A stretch of 64,000 nt of DNA. Source: Candidatus Iainarchaeum sp. Lineage in GTDB: Archaea; Iainarchaeota; Iainarchaeia; JAGGVJ01. The notes beneath the pieces are model-generated. The model was not told the origin of the DNA. It did not search any database and was given only the letters and a program-made list of their open reading frames with translations. The stretch lies in the NCBI GenBank assembly GCA_021158055.1, contig JAGGVJ010000040.1, positions 1 to 64,000 of the forward strand. The letters are read 5' to 3'. Positions 1-13,914 of this stretch are shown piece by piece (position 1 is the first letter of the stretch; every line of letters starts with the position of its first letter). Made by a program: the position numbers and the translations under genes.

Positions 1-85
1 ATAATCTACTCAAATTAATAATCTACTCAAATTAATAATCTACTCAAATTAATAATCTACTCAAATTAATAATCTACTCAAACAA
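1..85. repeat. 17-bp tandem repeat, five copies
   Basis: Five consecutive copies of a 17-bp AT-rich unit (ATAATCTACTCAAATTA) starting at 1, 18, 35, 52 and 69; the last copy degrades after base 83. The array is cut by the window edge, so the true copy number is unknown. It lies just beyond the 3' end of the minus-strand tRNA-Ser gene. There are no spacers, so it is not a CRISPR array. It resembles in style the other short intergenic tandem arrays of this window (21-bp and 31-bp units). Confidence 0.9.
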
Positions 86-93
86 ACAAAAAA

Positions 94-224
94 TGGCGCC
101 GAGGGAGAGATTCGAACTCCCGTGTCCCAAGGGACACTGGCTTTCTAACGGCCAGAAAGACCGGCTCAAGGCTTACGCCCCTATATCATAGAGTCAGCGC
201 AATACCGGGCTATGCGACCTCGGC
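94..224 (-). tRNA. tRNA-Ser(UGA) with two introns
   Basis: Type II tRNA on the minus strand with encoded CCA (94-96), discriminator G and acceptor GCCGAGG/CCTCGGC. The long variable arm is GTGTCCC-TT-GGGACAC, typical of serine. A normal anticodon arm forms only if two segments are removed: intron 1 at 173-194 (22 nt, between tRNA positions 29 and 30) and intron 2 at 143-164 (22 nt, canonical 37/38). The spliced arm is CTGGC-CTTGAGA-GCCAG, giving anticodon UGA, which agrees with G73 and the long variable arm. Splice boundaries were placed by base pairing and may slide by a base. Archaeal splicing endonuclease would have to cut both sites. Confidence 0.88.
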
Positions 225-244
225 ACATCAATTGCTATTGCATA

Positions 245-490
245 TCTAATATGTACACTGCGGGTGTCAACTACCACCCATTAAAATAGATGGCTTGCAG
301 TTCCAGTTTTCGTTAAAGGGTTGGCTCCCAGTAAGACGCCCACGCGGGAACGGACTACAATCGGCTGGTTGACAGTGAGATGGTAAACCCACTCCATAGT
401 GTTGAAAACAGCCTACTCAGAGCAGAAAGGCATATACCCAGTGTATCCTTAGTCAATTGCTTGACTCATGCCACTAAGAGCATAGTATAT
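245..490. other. Structured intergenic segment, possible non-coding RNA
   Basis: About 400 bases between tRNA-Ser and the Nudix gene hold no convincing protein gene, yet the composition is less AT-rich than other spacers and several hairpins can be drawn. ACTGC (257-261) and GGGTG (262-266) pair with GCAGT (297-301) and CACCC (275-279). ATATAC/GTGTAT pair around 430-445, and AGTCAA/TTGACT around 451-470. On the plus strand a GGTAAACCC string (about 384-392) precedes GCAGAAAGGC (about 423), which faintly recalls RNase P RNA conserved regions, but the diagnostic GAGGAAAGTC is not seen, so I do not name it. Strand is undecided. Confidence 0.35.
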
Positions 491-632
491 ACGAAAAAAG
501 AACATTAAAAACATTCTGAGTCAGGATTCAAAAACTAAAGGTTTCTAAATTTTCATCCAACCATTAAAATAGCTGGTCTTCTTGACTCACGACAGATAAA
601 TAATTTAGTTTACCCAAAAAGCTTTAGTCAGT

Positions 633-1196
633 TTAGCCAATTGTTATCTCTTTTCTTTCAATTTTTTCTTTCAGCAAAAGGATTGCAAGCGATGAACCCA
701 TCGCAGGGATTTTGTTTTCCAAGGCCATGTTCACTGCTTTTTCGAAATCAACGAGTTCTACTTTTATGTCCTCAAATCCTCTTTTCCCTTTGTCAAGGTC
801 TTGTTTTGATTTTGTTATATTGCCGGCGAAAAACATGTGAATCTGCCTGTTCAGCTGACCGTATGTTTCATAAAATTAACCCAGTTTGACTAATGAATTG
901 CATTTGAATCCGCTTTCTTCCTCAAATTCCCTTCTGGCCCCGTCTTCAATGCTTTCATTGTCATGAATTCCCCCGGAAGGAAACTCGATGACTTCACTGT
1001 CAACCATGTACCTGTATTGCCTGATCATAACCAGTTTTTTGCTGCCAGTCAATCCAAGAACCATTGCCAAATCCCCGCTGTCCCAGTAAATCCATTCCTT
1101 GGTTTCTTTTGTGGGAAGTTCAACTATGTCTTTTCTGACTTTAAAGAATTTTGTGTCAAGGATTAATTTTGATTCCCTGCATTTCCACTTTTCCAT
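633..1196 (-). pseudogene. Nudix hydrolase (ADP-ribose pyrophosphatase-like) with one in-frame stop
   Basis: Reading from the ATG at 1196, the first 106 residues carry a complete Nudix box (GGIHDNESIEDGARREFEEE, fitting GX5EX7REUXEEXGU), the magnesium-binding helix that cleaves nucleoside diphosphate-linked substrates. The frame then meets TAA at 876-878, and the same frame continues without shift through FYETYG and MFFAGN to a stop at 633, giving a C-terminal half typical of ADP-sugar pyrophosphatases. Joined length would be about 187 residues, normal for the family. The codon replaced by TAA falls in the loop after KLG where relatives have a sense codon. It could be a nonsense mutation, a sequencing error or readthrough; two separate proteins are unlikely because each half lacks part of the fold. 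Confidence 0.75.
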
Positions 1197-1388
1197 AATA
1201 CCATAAAGAAATATTTGTTATTAAAAGTTATCAAGTTAAAAGTCATCAAATTGAAAATTACCAACGGCATTCGTTTATCTGTTTATAAATAGTTTTTTTG
1301 AAGGCAATAACGCACTGCTTACGCTTGATCCTAAAATGAAAAAAAGAATGCAATCTAAAAGACCTGATTCAAACGTACTTCAACGGAA

Positions 1389-1694
1389 TTATTTGAGCAC
1401 TATCTCAACGTGAACTTTGTCAGGAATCGTTATTCTCATGACTTGCCTGAGCGTCCGCTCATCTGCTTCGATATCAACAAGCCTTTTGTGTATGCGCATT
1501 TCCCAGCACTCAAAAGTTCCTGTCCCGTTGCCGCAAGGGCTTTTCCTTACAGGTATCTTTAGTTTTTTCACCGGCAAAGGCACCGGTCCAGAGTACTCTA
1601 CCCCGGTCCTTTTTGAAATCTCTTTTATTTCCTCACACACTTTGTCCAATACTTTGGCGTCCGGCCCAATTAGTTTAATTCTTGCTTTCTGCAT
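1389..1694 (-). CDS. rps10: 30S ribosomal protein S10 (uS10)
   Basis: A 101-residue protein beginning MQKARIKL and ending in VEIVLK, matching archaeal uS10 in length and sequence ([14 protein letters not shown] near the start, [13 protein letters not shown] in the second half). It binds the 3' major domain of 16S rRNA in the small-subunit head. The open frame extends four codons upstream to a GTG, but archaeal uS10 proteins normally begin at this methionine. It is the last gene of the large minus-strand transcription/translation operon, about 77 bp after tuf, the classical archaeal tuf-rps10 arrangement. Confidence 0.95.
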   Translation of the reverse strand: MQKARIKLIGPDAKVLDKVCEEIKEISKRTGVEYSGPVPLPVKKLKIPVRKSPCGNGTGTFECWEMRIHKRLVDIEADERTLRQVMRITIPDKVHVEIVLK

Positions 1695-1771
1695 TTCCAA
1701 TCCCACTCAAAAAAATAAACGATAAACTTAACTTAAAAAAAAATGAGGGAGTATTGCTCCCCGTTGAGTCA

Positions 1772-3091
1772 TTATTTCTTGTTTGAAGATTTCTTGCTTG
1801 AAGATTTCTTGCTTGAAGAAACAACATCCAAAACAATTCCCGCTGCAACGGTTTGACCCATGTCTCTGATTGCAAACCTTCCAAGCGGTGGGAATTCACT
1901 GAACTTTTCAATAACAACAGGCCTTGTCGGTTTGATCTTGACAACTGCTGCATCCCCGTTTTTAATAAAGGACGGGTTTTCTTCAGTAACTGCACCTGTT
2001 TTCGGATCCATTTTTTTCGTAATCTCTGTGATTGTGCACGCAACCTGCGCAGTATGCAGATGGAATACTGGCGTGTATCCGACTGTGACTGCTGTCGGGT
2101 GGCTCATCACAATTATTTGCGCAGTGAACTCAGTAACAACTGTTGGCGGGTTGTCCACGTGTCCGAGAACATCTCCCCTTCCAATGTCTTTTTTTGAGAT
2201 TCCTCTCAAGTTGAAACCAATGTTGTCACCCGGAGCCGCTTGCTTGAGTTCCTGGTGGTGCTGTTCAATTGACTTGACTTCTCCAATCAGTCCTTCACCT
2301 GTTCTTCCAGGCAGGATAACCACTTTTTCGTTTGGCCGGAGAATTCCTGTCTCAACTCTCCCTACACCAACAGTTCCTGCTCCCGTAATGGAATAAACTC
2401 CCTGTATTGAGAGCCTGAGCGGCAGGTCAACCGGTCTTTCCGGCAGTGGAAGCTTGTCAAGCGATTCTTCGAGAGTCGGTCCTTTGTACCAAGACATGTT
2501 GTCTGATTTTTTTATGACATTGTCTCCGCCGTAAGCAGAAATCGGCACGTATTTTACATTATCCGGCTTGAACCCTATTCCGCTCACGAGTTTGACTACA
2601 TCGTCTTTTACTTCGTTGAATTTTGATTCCTCGAACTTGACAACATCCATTTTGTTGATTGCAACTATGAGGTTGTTGATTCCAAGCACTTTGCTGAGCC
2701 ATGCGTGCTCTTTGGTCTGTGCCATTACCCCGTCATTTGCTGCAACAACAAGAACTGCGGCGTCTGCCTGAGACGTTCCGGTAATCATGTTTTTGACAAA
2801 GTCCCTGTGTCCGGGCGCGTCAATGATTGTGAAGTAGTACTTGTCAGTGTTGAATTCACGGTAGTTTACGTCAATTGTAACTCCTCTTTCCCTTTCTTCC
2901 TTGAGCGTGTCCATAACGAAAGCAAGGTCAAAAGTTCCTTTTCCAAGCTTGTCTGCTTCGTCTTTGAGTTTTCTTCTGACTTGTTCCGGAATATTCCCGG
3001 AGTCAACCAGAATCCTTCCGACTGCGGTTGATTTGCCGTGGTCCACGTGTCCGATAAACACGAGGTTCATGTGTGGTTTTTCAGCTGCCAT
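1772..3091 (-). CDS. tuf: Translation elongation factor EF-1 alpha
   Basis: GTPase that delivers aminoacyl-tRNA to the ribosome. The G1 motif GHVDHGKST lies near residue 14, followed by DAPGH (G3) and NKMD (G4); the two beta-barrel domains end in the conserved [15 protein letters not shown]. The start is the ATG at 3091 ([10 protein letters not shown]), preceded by the Shine-Dalgarno-like AGGAGGAG at the correct spacing; a longer upstream frame is not needed. The C-terminus has an unusual tail of repeated [10 protein letters not shown] encoded by a 15-bp tandem repeat (about 1780-1825), beyond the normal end of the family. The 345-bp upstream gap contains its own TATA box, so tuf-rps10 may be transcribed separately from the rest of the operon. 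Confidence 0.97.
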   Translation of the reverse strand: MAAEKPHMNLVFIGHVDHGKSTAVGRILVDSGNIPEQVRRKLKDEADKLGKGTFDLAFVMDTLKEERERGVTIDVNYREFNTDKYYFTIIDAPGHRDFVKNMITGTSQADAAVLVVAANDGVMAQTKEHAWLSKVLGINNLIVAINKMDVVKFEESKFNEVKDDVVKLVSGIGFKPDNVKYVPISAYGGDNVIKKSDNMSWYKGPTLEESLDKLPLPERPVDLPLRLSIQGVYSITGAGTVGVGRVETGILRPNEKVVILPGRTGEGLIGEVKSIEQHHQELKQAAPGDNIGFNLRGISKKDIGRGDVLGHVDNPPTVVTEFTAQIIVMSHPTAVTVGYTPVFHLHTAQVACTITEITKKMDPKTGAVTEENPSFIKNGDAAVVKIKPTRPVVIEKFSEFPPLGRFAIRDMGQTVAAGIVLDVVSSSKKSSSKKSSNKK

Positions 3092-3312
3092 TTTATTTCT
3101 CCTCCTGTATTCAAACAATTTATAGGTTTAATTTTTTAGTTCTATAAAAATAACTTCTCGCTTTTTAGTTATCAGTTAAAAATCAAAAATCGGTGTTATC
3201 TGCCCTGAACTGTTTGCTGATTTTTGTGTTTATCTGTCAAAACACATATTTACATAGTTGTAATTTCACTTGCAACTTTTCACCAGTTGCCATTATAATT
3301 ATCTTTAACCGG

Positions 3313-3322
3313 TTTTATAAAC
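3313..3322 (-). promoter_or_regulatory. Candidate TATA box upstream of tuf
   Basis: On the minus strand GTTTATAAAA stands about 220 bp before the EF-1 alpha start, in a 345-bp non-coding gap that is otherwise AT-rich. Archaeal TATA boxes sit about 26 bp before the transcription start, predicting a start near 3290 and a leader of roughly 200 nt. A second weaker candidate (TTTTTATAG, about 3144-3152) is nearer the gene. Nothing else recognisable lies in 3092-3436. Confidence 0.45.
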
Positions 3323-3436
3323 ATTGTTGTTTTCACGCCACTAAATGGGTATTTTGCATTGAATTGCGTATTGATTGAATTTTCCTGAAAACAAAAATCA
3401 ACAGCCACATGCACTGCAAAACAACACTGCACTGCT

Positions 3437-5647
3437 TTACTCCGCGTCGTCGTCAACAATACTCTCTGCCTGTGGCGGATTCGGGTCAAGCCCTTTTCTT
3501 TCGCGTATTTGCTTTACAACAGGGAGGTAAAGGTCACGCGGCAACGGGGTGTATCCGAAATACTCGATGCTCCAGTTCACTCTTCCTTCTGTTGCACCGC
3601 GAATGTCCCCTGCAAACCCGAACATTTCTGCCACCGGCACTTTTCCGATAAGCGAAATGCTGTCTCCGTCTTGTTCCATGTTGTCAATGAATCCTCGTCT
3701 TCCCTGGATTTCTTTTGTGGCAGCCCCCATGAACTCCTGTGGCACTGTAATCTGGATTTTTTGCTTTGGCTCGAGAATAATCGGTTTTCCGGTTAGTATG
3801 CCTGCGTGTATCGGCCTCCATATTGCGGGTATGACTTGCGCCGGACCCCTGTGGATTGCGTCCTCGTGAAGTACTGCGTCCACAAGAACAACTTTTACAC
3901 CCTGCACTTTTTCTTTCGCAATCGGTCCTGCGTTTACTGCCTGTTCAAAACCCTGTATTATGAGTTCTTTTGTTTCATTGAGGTACTGAACCCCTTTTGA
4001 AGCGTTCACCATGATATTGTTGTTTGAAACAGCCCAAAGCTTTTTTGCTTCATTTCTTGGCATCCCTGCCTTGACAAAAGGTTCAACGTGAGTGGTTCCC
4101 CTTATTTTCCCTTCGGGAATTTCCCCTTCAATCAACAATTCCATCACTTCTTCGGTAATGGGTTCGACGTAAAAATAAAATTTGTTGTGCCTGTTCGGGG
4201 ATTTTCCCTCGATTTCTTTGCTTTTTGCAGTCACTGATTCACGGTATACTACAATCGGCGGCGAGGTGGTAATTTCAAGCCCATGGTCACGTTGTATGAT
4301 GTGTTCTATTCTTTCAAGGTGAAGTTCACCCATTCCCGCAACAAGGTGCTCGCCTGTTTCCTGATCAAGCTCTACTTTTATTGTGGTGTCCTGTTTTTGT
4401 ATTCCGCGCAAAACTTCAATGAGTTTCGGAAGGTCTTTTGTGTTTTTTGCTTCAATTGCTTTCGTGATAACCGGTTCTGAAAAGTGCTTCATTTCTTCAA
4501 ACGGTTTAATTTCAACTTCGCAAATTGTTTCACCTGCAGTTGCTGCCCTTAACCCGACTAAAGCAACAATGTTTCCTGCCGGCACATCTTCCACATTTAT
4601 CCTGTCAGGACCCATATATACTGCGACCTGCTGTATTTTTGCGTCAACATTGCCTGTTATGAGTTTTACTTCAAGGCCTTTGCCGATCTTTCCGCTGAAA
4701 ATCCTCCCTGTTGCAATTTCCCCTGCGTGCGGGTCAATGATAACTTTTGTAATCATCATGACCATTTTTCCGTTCGGGTCGCATGAAATCATGCTTTTTC
4801 CCATTTCTGATTCAAGGTCTCCTTTCCAGATTTTCGGAATCCTGTATTTTTGTGCTTCAATGGGATTCGGGAATTTGTCAAGAGCCATCTCTAATACGAC
4901 CCTGTAAAGCGGGATTTTCTTGGCAAGCTCGTCTTGCTTTTCTTGTTTGCACCCGTCATAAATGTCTTTGAATGACATTCCTGTTTTTTTCATCATGGGA
5001 AGAGATATTGCCCAGTTGTTATATGCGCTTCCGAAAGCGACTGTCCCGTCTTCAACCCTTACCTGCCATTCTTTTTTGAACTCGTCCGGTGCCATTGCAT
5101 CTATGAGGCTGTTTACTTTTGCAATGATTTTTACAAACTGTTCCTGCATTTTTTCAGGGGTAACCTGCAACTCGTTTATGAGCCTGTCCACTTTGTTGAT
5201 GAAAAGAACCGGTTTTACTCTTTCGCGAAGTGCCTGTCTTAGAACTGTTTCGGTTTGAGGCATTATCCCTTCAACCGCGCATACTACAACAAGCGCGCCG
5301 TCCACTGCCCTCATTGATCTTGTAACATCCCCTCCAAAGTCAACGTGCCCGGGGGTGTCAATTAAGTTGATGAGGTATTGGTCTTCTTTGTTTTCTTCCC
5401 TTCCGTAGACCATGGAAATGTTTGCTGCATTGATGGTAATTCCACGCTCTTGTTCTTCCTGATCGAAATCAAGGAACAGTTGTTTTCCTGCAAGTTCAGT
5501 GGAAATCATTCCGACTCCCGCAATCAAGTTATCTGAAAGGGTGGTCTTCCCGTGGTCGATGTGCGCCACTATTCCCATGTTTCTGATCTTTTCCTGATTG
5601 TTCATCAGCTCCTTTACTTTTTCAACCATCTGCTCGCGTCTTCCCAT
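3437..5647 (-). CDS. fusA: Translation elongation factor EF-2
   Basis: Translocase GTPase of 736 residues. It begins [15 protein letters not shown], the usual archaeal EF-2 start, with AGGTG six bases upstream of this ATG; three extra codons upstream are discounted. G motifs [17 protein letters not shown] and NKVD are intact. Domain IV has [12 protein letters not shown], the loop whose histidine (in HRG) is converted to diphthamide in archaea and eukaryotes, so the organism should have or once had Dph enzymes, though none is in this window. It lies between rps7 (120-bp gap) and tuf. Nothing abnormal was seen in the sequence. Confidence 0.97.
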   Translation of the reverse strand: MGRREQMVEKVKELMNNQEKIRNMGIVAHIDHGKTTLSDNLIAGVGMISTELAGKQLFLDFDQEEQERGITINAANISMVYGREENKEDQYLINLIDTPGHVDFGGDVTRSMRAVDGALVVVCAVEGIMPQTETVLRQALRERVKPVLFINKVDRLINELQVTPEKMQEQFVKIIAKVNSLIDAMAPDEFKKEWQVRVEDGTVAFGSAYNNWAISLPMMKKTGMSFKDIYDGCKQEKQDELAKKIPLYRVVLEMALDKFPNPIEAQKYRIPKIWKGDLESEMGKSMISCDPNGKMVMMITKVIIDPHAGEIATGRIFSGKIGKGLEVKLITGNVDAKIQQVAVYMGPDRINVEDVPAGNIVALVGLRAATAGETICEVEIKPFEEMKHFSEPVITKAIEAKNTKDLPKLIEVLRGIQKQDTTIKVELDQETGEHLVAGMGELHLERIEHIIQRDHGLEITTSPPIVVYRESVTAKSKEIEGKSPNRHNKFYFYVEPITEEVMELLIEGEIPEGKIRGTTHVEPFVKAGMPRNEAKKLWAVSNNNIMVNASKGVQYLNETKELIIQGFEQAVNAGPIAKEKVQGVKVVLVDAVLHEDAIHRGPAQVIPAIWRPIHAGILTGKPIILEPKQKIQITVPQEFMGAATKEIQGRRGFIDNMEQDGDSISLIGKVPVAEMFGFAGDIRGATEGRVNWSIEYFGYTPLPRDLYLPVVKQIRERKGLDPNPPQAESIVDDDAE

Positions 5648-5766
5648 CCAATACACCTGTTTTTCCAGTTATTTTCGCGTTTTTTCAAATTCCTTCAAAC
5701 TTTTCAATCTCAAAACTGCCTTTTCAAAAAATGTTTTCATGCGGTTGTCCTGCTGTTTTCAGGCAG

Positions 5767-6753
5767 TTATCTTGCGGACCTTGCCATTCTTTCAAGAGCA
5801 TTTTTTCTTGAAATCGAAAATGATTGCGGGTCGTTTTTGGAAACCCTTATTATTTCGTTTGCCAATGCTTCCGAGGCGGTTGTCTTGCTTTTGAATGATT
5901 CTGAAAATCCTGCCAAAGCAATGTTTTTTATTGCCTCGTCAACTCTTCGGAGCGGCGCAACATCAACGCTTTGCTGCCGGCTTATCCCTCCGAATCTTAC
6001 CACAGTTATGTCTTCCCTCGGTCCTGCGTTTTCGATTGCGTCAACGTAAACCTGTATCGGGTTGATTTTTGTTTTTGCGTAAATCATGTCAAAGGCACTT
6101 TCCACAATAAGTATTGCTTTGAGTTTTTTGCCTGTGTTGTTTCTTCCGCGGATATATTTTCCTTTCAGTTTCCTTTTTCCCTGTCCGCTTCTCATGACTT
6201 TGTTGACAAGCCTTTCGACAATGTTGAGTTTTGCTTTCCGAAATTGCTTGTCGCCTGTGTACCTGCCGTGAGTGTGCGGGATAACAACGCTGTCAAGACC
6301 GACGTAATTTTGAAGGCTTACATCGTGAACATGCACTTCTGAAAAATCGTATTTGTGAAAGAGCCTTGAAGTAAATGCAAATTCAGCTGTTTTTTCGCTC
6401 GGTTGCACGTCGTCATGTGACTCAACTGGTTTTTTTGAAGGTTCTTTTGAAACCTCTGACTTGTCTTTGGTTTCGCCTGCTTTTTTTTCCGCGGCTTTAC
6501 TGGCATCGGGCTTGTTTTTACCAGCTTCTTTCGCTGGTGCTTTGCCGGCGGATTGTTTTACTGTTGATTCGCTGGCTTTTGTCTTGGCTTCCAATTCCTG
6601 TTTCACTTCCGGCTTCTCCTTTACTTCCGGCTTTGAATCTTCCGCCATGCTTTCCCCGGCTTCCGGCTTCTCCTTTACTTCCGGCTTTGGCTTTTCTTCT
6701 TTTGTTTCTTTTGTTTTTTTCTCAGCCTTGTCTTCTTTTAACTGTTCAGCCAT
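5767..6753 (-). CDS. rps7: 30S ribosomal protein S7 (uS7) with long N-terminal extension
   Basis: The C-terminal 205 residues are a normal archaeal uS7 (FTSRLFHKYDFSEV, NIVERLVNKVMRSGQGKRK, AIENAGPREDITVVRFGG, ending ERMARSAR), which nucleates assembly of the small-subunit head and touches the exit-site tRNA. The first 120 or so residues are an unusual low-complexity lysine/glutamate/proline-rich extension with repeated KPEVKEKPE units. The ATG at 6753 has AGGTGA just upstream inside the end of rps12, four bases away, which supports inclusion of the extension rather than an internal start. The tail is predicted to be disordered; its function is unknown. Confidence 0.93.
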   Translation of the reverse strand: MAEQLKEDKAEKKTKETKEEKPKPEVKEKPEAGESMAEDSKPEVKEKPEVKQELEAKTKASESTVKQSAGKAPAKEAGKNKPDASKAAEKKAGETKDKSEVSKEPSKKPVESHDDVQPSEKTAEFAFTSRLFHKYDFSEVHVHDVSLQNYVGLDSVVIPHTHGRYTGDKQFRKAKLNIVERLVNKVMRSGQGKRKLKGKYIRGRNNTGKKLKAILIVESAFDMIYAKTKINPIQVYVDAIENAGPREDITVVRFGGISRQQSVDVAPLRRVDEAIKNIALAGFSESFKSKTTASEALANEIIRVSKNDPQSFSISRKNALERMARSAR

Positions 6754-6757
6754 AATT

Positions 6758-7183
6758 TCACCTTCTTGCCTTCTGCTTCTTACCCTTGAGCACTGCGTCC
6801 AAAGACACGTCGTTTACTTTACAGACACTCCATTTGACTGTCGGGATGTCTCCTTTCGGACCCCCTTGTGCGCCACCGATTCCTTCGAGCGTGACTTCGT
6901 CGTGTTCGTCAATCTGCTGGATTGCCTTGTCTTTCGGCGCAAAAGCAGTTACTTGAATTCCATTTTTTATAAGCTGCACCCTGACGCACTTTCGAAGAGC
7001 GGAGTTCGGTTGTTTTGCTTCAACAACTGTTTTTTCAATAACTATTCCCCGCGCTTGCGGTGCTCCACGGAATGGATCTTTCTTTTCCTTAATCCTCAAC
7101 GCCCTGTTTTTATATTTCGGGGACTTCCATTTCCATTTTTTCCTGTTCAGTTTAAGTTTTTTTGCTGCAAACTCACCCGGCAT
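6758..7183 (-). CDS. rps12: 30S ribosomal protein S12 (uS12)
   Basis: A 141-residue uS12, the decoding-centre protein. It begins [19 protein letters not shown] and contains the conserved loop [19 protein letters not shown] that contacts the codon-anticodon helix. The ATG at 7183 follows CAGGTGAATAATA, a good ribosome-binding site. Length fits archaeal/eukaryotic S12/S23 (about 140-147). It is followed almost immediately by rps7 and preceded by nusA, the usual archaeal order. Confidence 0.97.
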   Translation of the reverse strand: MPGEFAAKKLKLNRKKWKWKSPKYKNRALRIKEKKDPFRGAPQARGIVIEKTVVEAKQPNSALRKCVRVQLIKNGIQVTAFAPKDKAIQQIDEHDEVTLEGIGGAQGGPKGDIPTVKWSVCKVNDVSLDAVLKGKKQKARR

Positions 7184-7266
7184 TATTATTCACCTGTTAA
7201 ATTTTTTATTCAACCACTGTTGTTTTTTAATATTTATTTTTTTAATGTTTTTTTGATTTTATTATT

Positions 7267-7734
7267 TCATTGCATTATCCAATTATCATGACTTGGTGCT
7301 CTCATTTGTTGCAACCTTATATCGCTTATATTGTGGTGTCTTAAAAGCAGTTCTTTTGCTTTTTTTATCCTGCTCCCGTTTTTTCCAATTGCTTGCGCCC
7401 TTTCTGTTGATTTAAGGAACACATTGGCTACTTTTTCACCGCTTGATTCTTTTACGCTGATTTTAGCCAATTCAGCCGGAGCCAAAAGGTTTTTTATCAT
7501 TTCCTCTGCGTTTGGCGAGTATTCAAAAATCAAAACGTTTGGGTTGTTTAATTTTTCCCTGACTCTTCTTATCTTAACGCCACCCTTCCCTATTACATTG
7601 CCTGCTTCGCCTTTGTTTACCACAAAAACAAGCGCGTCGTCAAACCTAACACAGTCCTTTGGAAAAATACCTGTTATGTCCCTGAAAAGAGAAATCAGCT
7701 TGATTGAATCATTTTCAAGCTTCAATATTTTCAC
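7267..7734 (-). CDS. nusA: NusA-like KH-domain transcription factor
   Basis: A 155-residue archaeal NusA of the short type: two KH RNA-binding domains without the S1 and N-terminal domains of bacterial NusA. The signature GXXG loops are visible as GKGG (first KH, about residue 53) and GKNG (second KH, about residue 118). The start is GTG at 7734, overlapping the end of rpl30e by 20 bp, so translation is probably coupled. It is thought to act in transcription elongation or termination with the RNA polymerase encoded beside it; the exact role in archaea is not established. Confidence 0.93.
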   Translation of the reverse strand: MKILKLENDSIKLISLFRDITGIFPKDCVRFDDALVFVVNKGEAGNVIGKGGVKIRRVREKLNNPNVLIFEYSPNAEEMIKNLLAPAELAKISVKESSGEKVANVFLKSTERAQAIGKNGSRIKKAKELLLRHHNISDIRLQQMRAPSHDNWIMQ

Positions 7735-8044
7735 CTAAAAGATCAAGGACCTGTGAATTTCCTTCACTTATGACGTTCAAAACAGCTACAGAAAACGGTT
7801 TCCCGCAAGCAGAACCTAATTCAACACCTGTGCCGTTAAAAACGTAAACAGAAATGTCACTTAATTTAGAATAATGCTCGATTCTTTCTTTTATATCTTT
7901 CGGGCAGTTTGAGGCAACTATGACCATTTTCAAAGACCCTGTTTTTATTTCCTGCACTGTTTTTTTTGAACCGAAAACAACTTTTCCGGTGTCAACTGCT
8001 CTTCTGATGGCTTTTTTTTCATCAATGACTTTTGTTTCAGCCAT
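7715..8044 (-). CDS. rpl30e: 50S ribosomal protein L30e (eL30)
   Basis: A 109-residue protein of the L7Ae/L30e family (VVFGSKKTVQEIKTGSLKMVIVASNCPKDIKERIEHYSKLS is represented across residues 20-65), located as usual between rpoA2 and nusA in archaea. The start is taken at the ATG at 8044 (MAETKVIDEK), nine bases after GGAGTGA; an upstream GTG in frame is less likely. It is a large-subunit protein with an RNA-binding fold; residues such as GLELGSACGK-like VELGSACGK near the C-terminus are typical. Confidence 0.94.
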   Translation of the reverse strand: MAETKVIDEKKAIRRAVDTGKVVFGSKKTVQEIKTGSLKMVIVASNCPKDIKERIEHYSKLSDISVYVFNGTGVELGSACGKPFSVAVLNVISEGNSQVLDLLGENIEA

Positions 8045-8087
8045 GTTAATCACTCCAAAATACTTTTTATGCTGTTGATTTCATTTA

Positions 8088-12097
<4,010 letters not shown>

Positions 12098-12102
12098 AGT
12101 AA

Positions 12103-13914
12103 TCACGCCTTGTCCACAAGGTCAAGCCTTGAAAGAATTCCCATTGACTTCATTTCATCAAGCAACAGCTTGAATGCATAGCTCATTTCAACAAGGTGAA
12201 CGTCTGAGCCACCGCACATCGGGCACACGTTTTTGCGCCTGATTGTGTCGTTAACCGCTATTATCCCGCATTTTTCACACACAAGTTCTGTTGTCTTATC
12301 AGATTCTTCAACAATCCTCTCCTGCAAAAGCATCGCTGCCCCGTGTCCGACAAGACAGTCTTTTTCCATTTCCCCAAACCGGATTCCTCCTTCGCGGATT
12401 TTTCCTTCGGTCGGCTGCCTTGTAAGAAGCTGGACCGGTCCTCTTGAACGAACCTGAAGCTTTTGTGAAACAAAGTGATGAAGCCTCCGGTAATAAACGA
12501 CGCCGATAAAGATTTCCGCTTCAATCACTTTTCCGGTAATCCCGTCATACATTCTTTCCTTTCCGTCGCTTCTAAACCCGAGTTCATGAAGCTCTTGCCT
12601 GAGCGCGTCTTCCGTCTCCCCTTCAAACGGCGTGCCGTCAACAAACCTCCCGTTGAGAGCACCAACTTTTCCGCCGAGAGTTTCTATCAGATGCGCCACA
12701 GTCATACGGGAAGGTATCCCGTGCGGGTTAAGTAAAAGGTCAGGAATTATGCCGCTTGTGGTGAAAGGCATGTCTTCCTGCGGGATTATTGCACCGACCA
12801 CTCCTTTTTGACCGTGTATCGAAGCAAACTTGTCTCCGACTTCAGGTGTTTTTTCACTCCTGACTTTTATTTTAACAAGCCTGTTTCCTGTTTCAGATTC
12901 AGTCAATATGATGTTATTGACATAACCGCCTTCACCTATTTTCACAGAATCCGAGTTTTCCCTTCTTTTTTCCTCAACTACCCCGAATTCGGAAATTTCT
13001 TCAAGGAACCTTGGAGGCGATGTTTTTGCCGCAATGAGATCTCCGCCTTCAACTTTTGTTTCCGGGAGGATTATCCCGTCTTCGCCAAGGTTTTTGTAGG
13101 CTTCTTCTCCCCTGAACCCGCTTATGTCTTCGCCGGGAATTTCAAACCTGTCTTTCTGGCCTCCCGGGTACCTGAGCTCTTCAGTCTGGTAAGTCCTGTA
13201 AAAAGTGGTTCTTCCAAGCCCCCTGTCAACCGCTGCCTTGTTTAAAACTACCGCGTCTTTTATGTTGTAGCCATAATACGTTGCAATTGCAACAACAAAA
13301 TTTGTTCCGACAGGTCTTTTTGACTGATTTACTTTCTTCATGACCTGGGTCTGGACCATTGAATCTTCAGGGTAGTGCAGGATGTAACTTCGGGTATCGT
13401 TTCTAAGCAGATAGTTTGGCGCGTAAAGCGAAACTGCCTGCTTGCCCATTTTTACTCCGAATGTGTCCCTGTTTGCCATGTTGTGCTGCGCGTAAGGGAT
13501 CATTGTTGCGGTGATTCCAAAAATTGAAAGCGGAGTCACTTCAAGGTGAGTGTGTTTTTCAGTGAGGTATTCTTCTTTGACCGCAATCAAGGCGTTTTCC
13601 TCTTCTTCGGCGTCAAGGTATTCTATTTTTCCAAGCGCAATCAGTTCGTCCCATAAAAGTTCCTTTTTTTCAATTTTTTCAAGGTCTTCCTCGGTTATAA
13701 GCGACCTGCCCTCCTCAACAATGATTACCGGACGCATTAATCTTCCTTCGTCAGTGTTTATGTACACTTCAAAACTGTCTTGCGATATTGCAATCGACAC
13801 GTGGCTTGATATCTTTCCGTTTCTTCGGTCTTTTCTTAGTTCACGGACCAGATCCGCTGAATCGTCGTGGAAACCCACAAGCTTGCCGTTTACATAAATG
13901 CTTGCTTCTTTCAT
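12103..13914 (-). CDS. rpoB1: DNA-directed RNA polymerase subunit B' (split B, C-terminal part)
   Basis: C-terminal 603 residues of the second-largest subunit. It contains the KVGDKFASIHGQKGVVG-type active-site region (here PEVGDKFASIHGQKGVVG), the PDLLLNPHGIPSRMTV motif, and a C-terminal zinc site CEKCGII...CPMCGG. It starts at ATG 13914 with GGTGAGGAAG upstream, overlapping the rpoB2 stop by four bases. Splitting of the B subunit into B' and B'' is known in several euryarchaeal groups and in some DPANN; it is intact in most TACK archaea. Confidence 0.96.
   Translation of the reverse strand: MKEASIYVNGKLVGFHDDSADLVRELRKDRRNGKISSHVSIAISQDSFEVYINTDEGRLMRPVIIVEEGRSLITEEDLEKIEKKELLWDELIALGKIEYLDAEEEENALIAVKEEYLTEKHTHLEVTPLSIFGITATMIPYAQHNMANRDTFGVKMGKQAVSLYAPNYLLRNDTRSYILHYPEDSMVQTQVMKKVNQSKRPVGTNFVVAIATYYGYNIKDAVVLNKAAVDRGLGRTTFYRTYQTEELRYPGGQKDRFEIPGEDISGFRGEEAYKNLGEDGIILPETKVEGGDLIAAKTSPPRFLEEISEFGVVEEKRRENSDSVKIGEGGYVNNIILTESETGNRLVKIKVRSEKTPEVGDKFASIHGQKGVVGAIIPQEDMPFTTSGIIPDLLLNPHGIPSRMTVAHLIETLGGKVGALNGRFVDGTPFEGETEDALRQELHELGFRSDGKERMYDGITGKVIEAEIFIGVVYYRRLHHFVSQKLQVRSRGPVQLLTRQPTEGKIREGGIRFGEMEKDCLVGHGAAMLLQERIVEESDKTTELVCEKCGIIAVNDTIRRKNVCPMCGGSDVHLVEMSYAFKLLLDEMKSMGILSRLDLVDKA

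Noticed and set aside
245-490. Assignment as RNase P or SRP RNA
   Set aside because: Only weak, partial matches to RNase P motifs; GAGGAAAGTC and the SRP GGAAG/GGAGC loops are not seen.
633-1196. Selenocysteine or pyrrolysine at the Nudix stop
   Set aside because: The codon is TAA, which is used for neither residue; TGA and TAG are needed.
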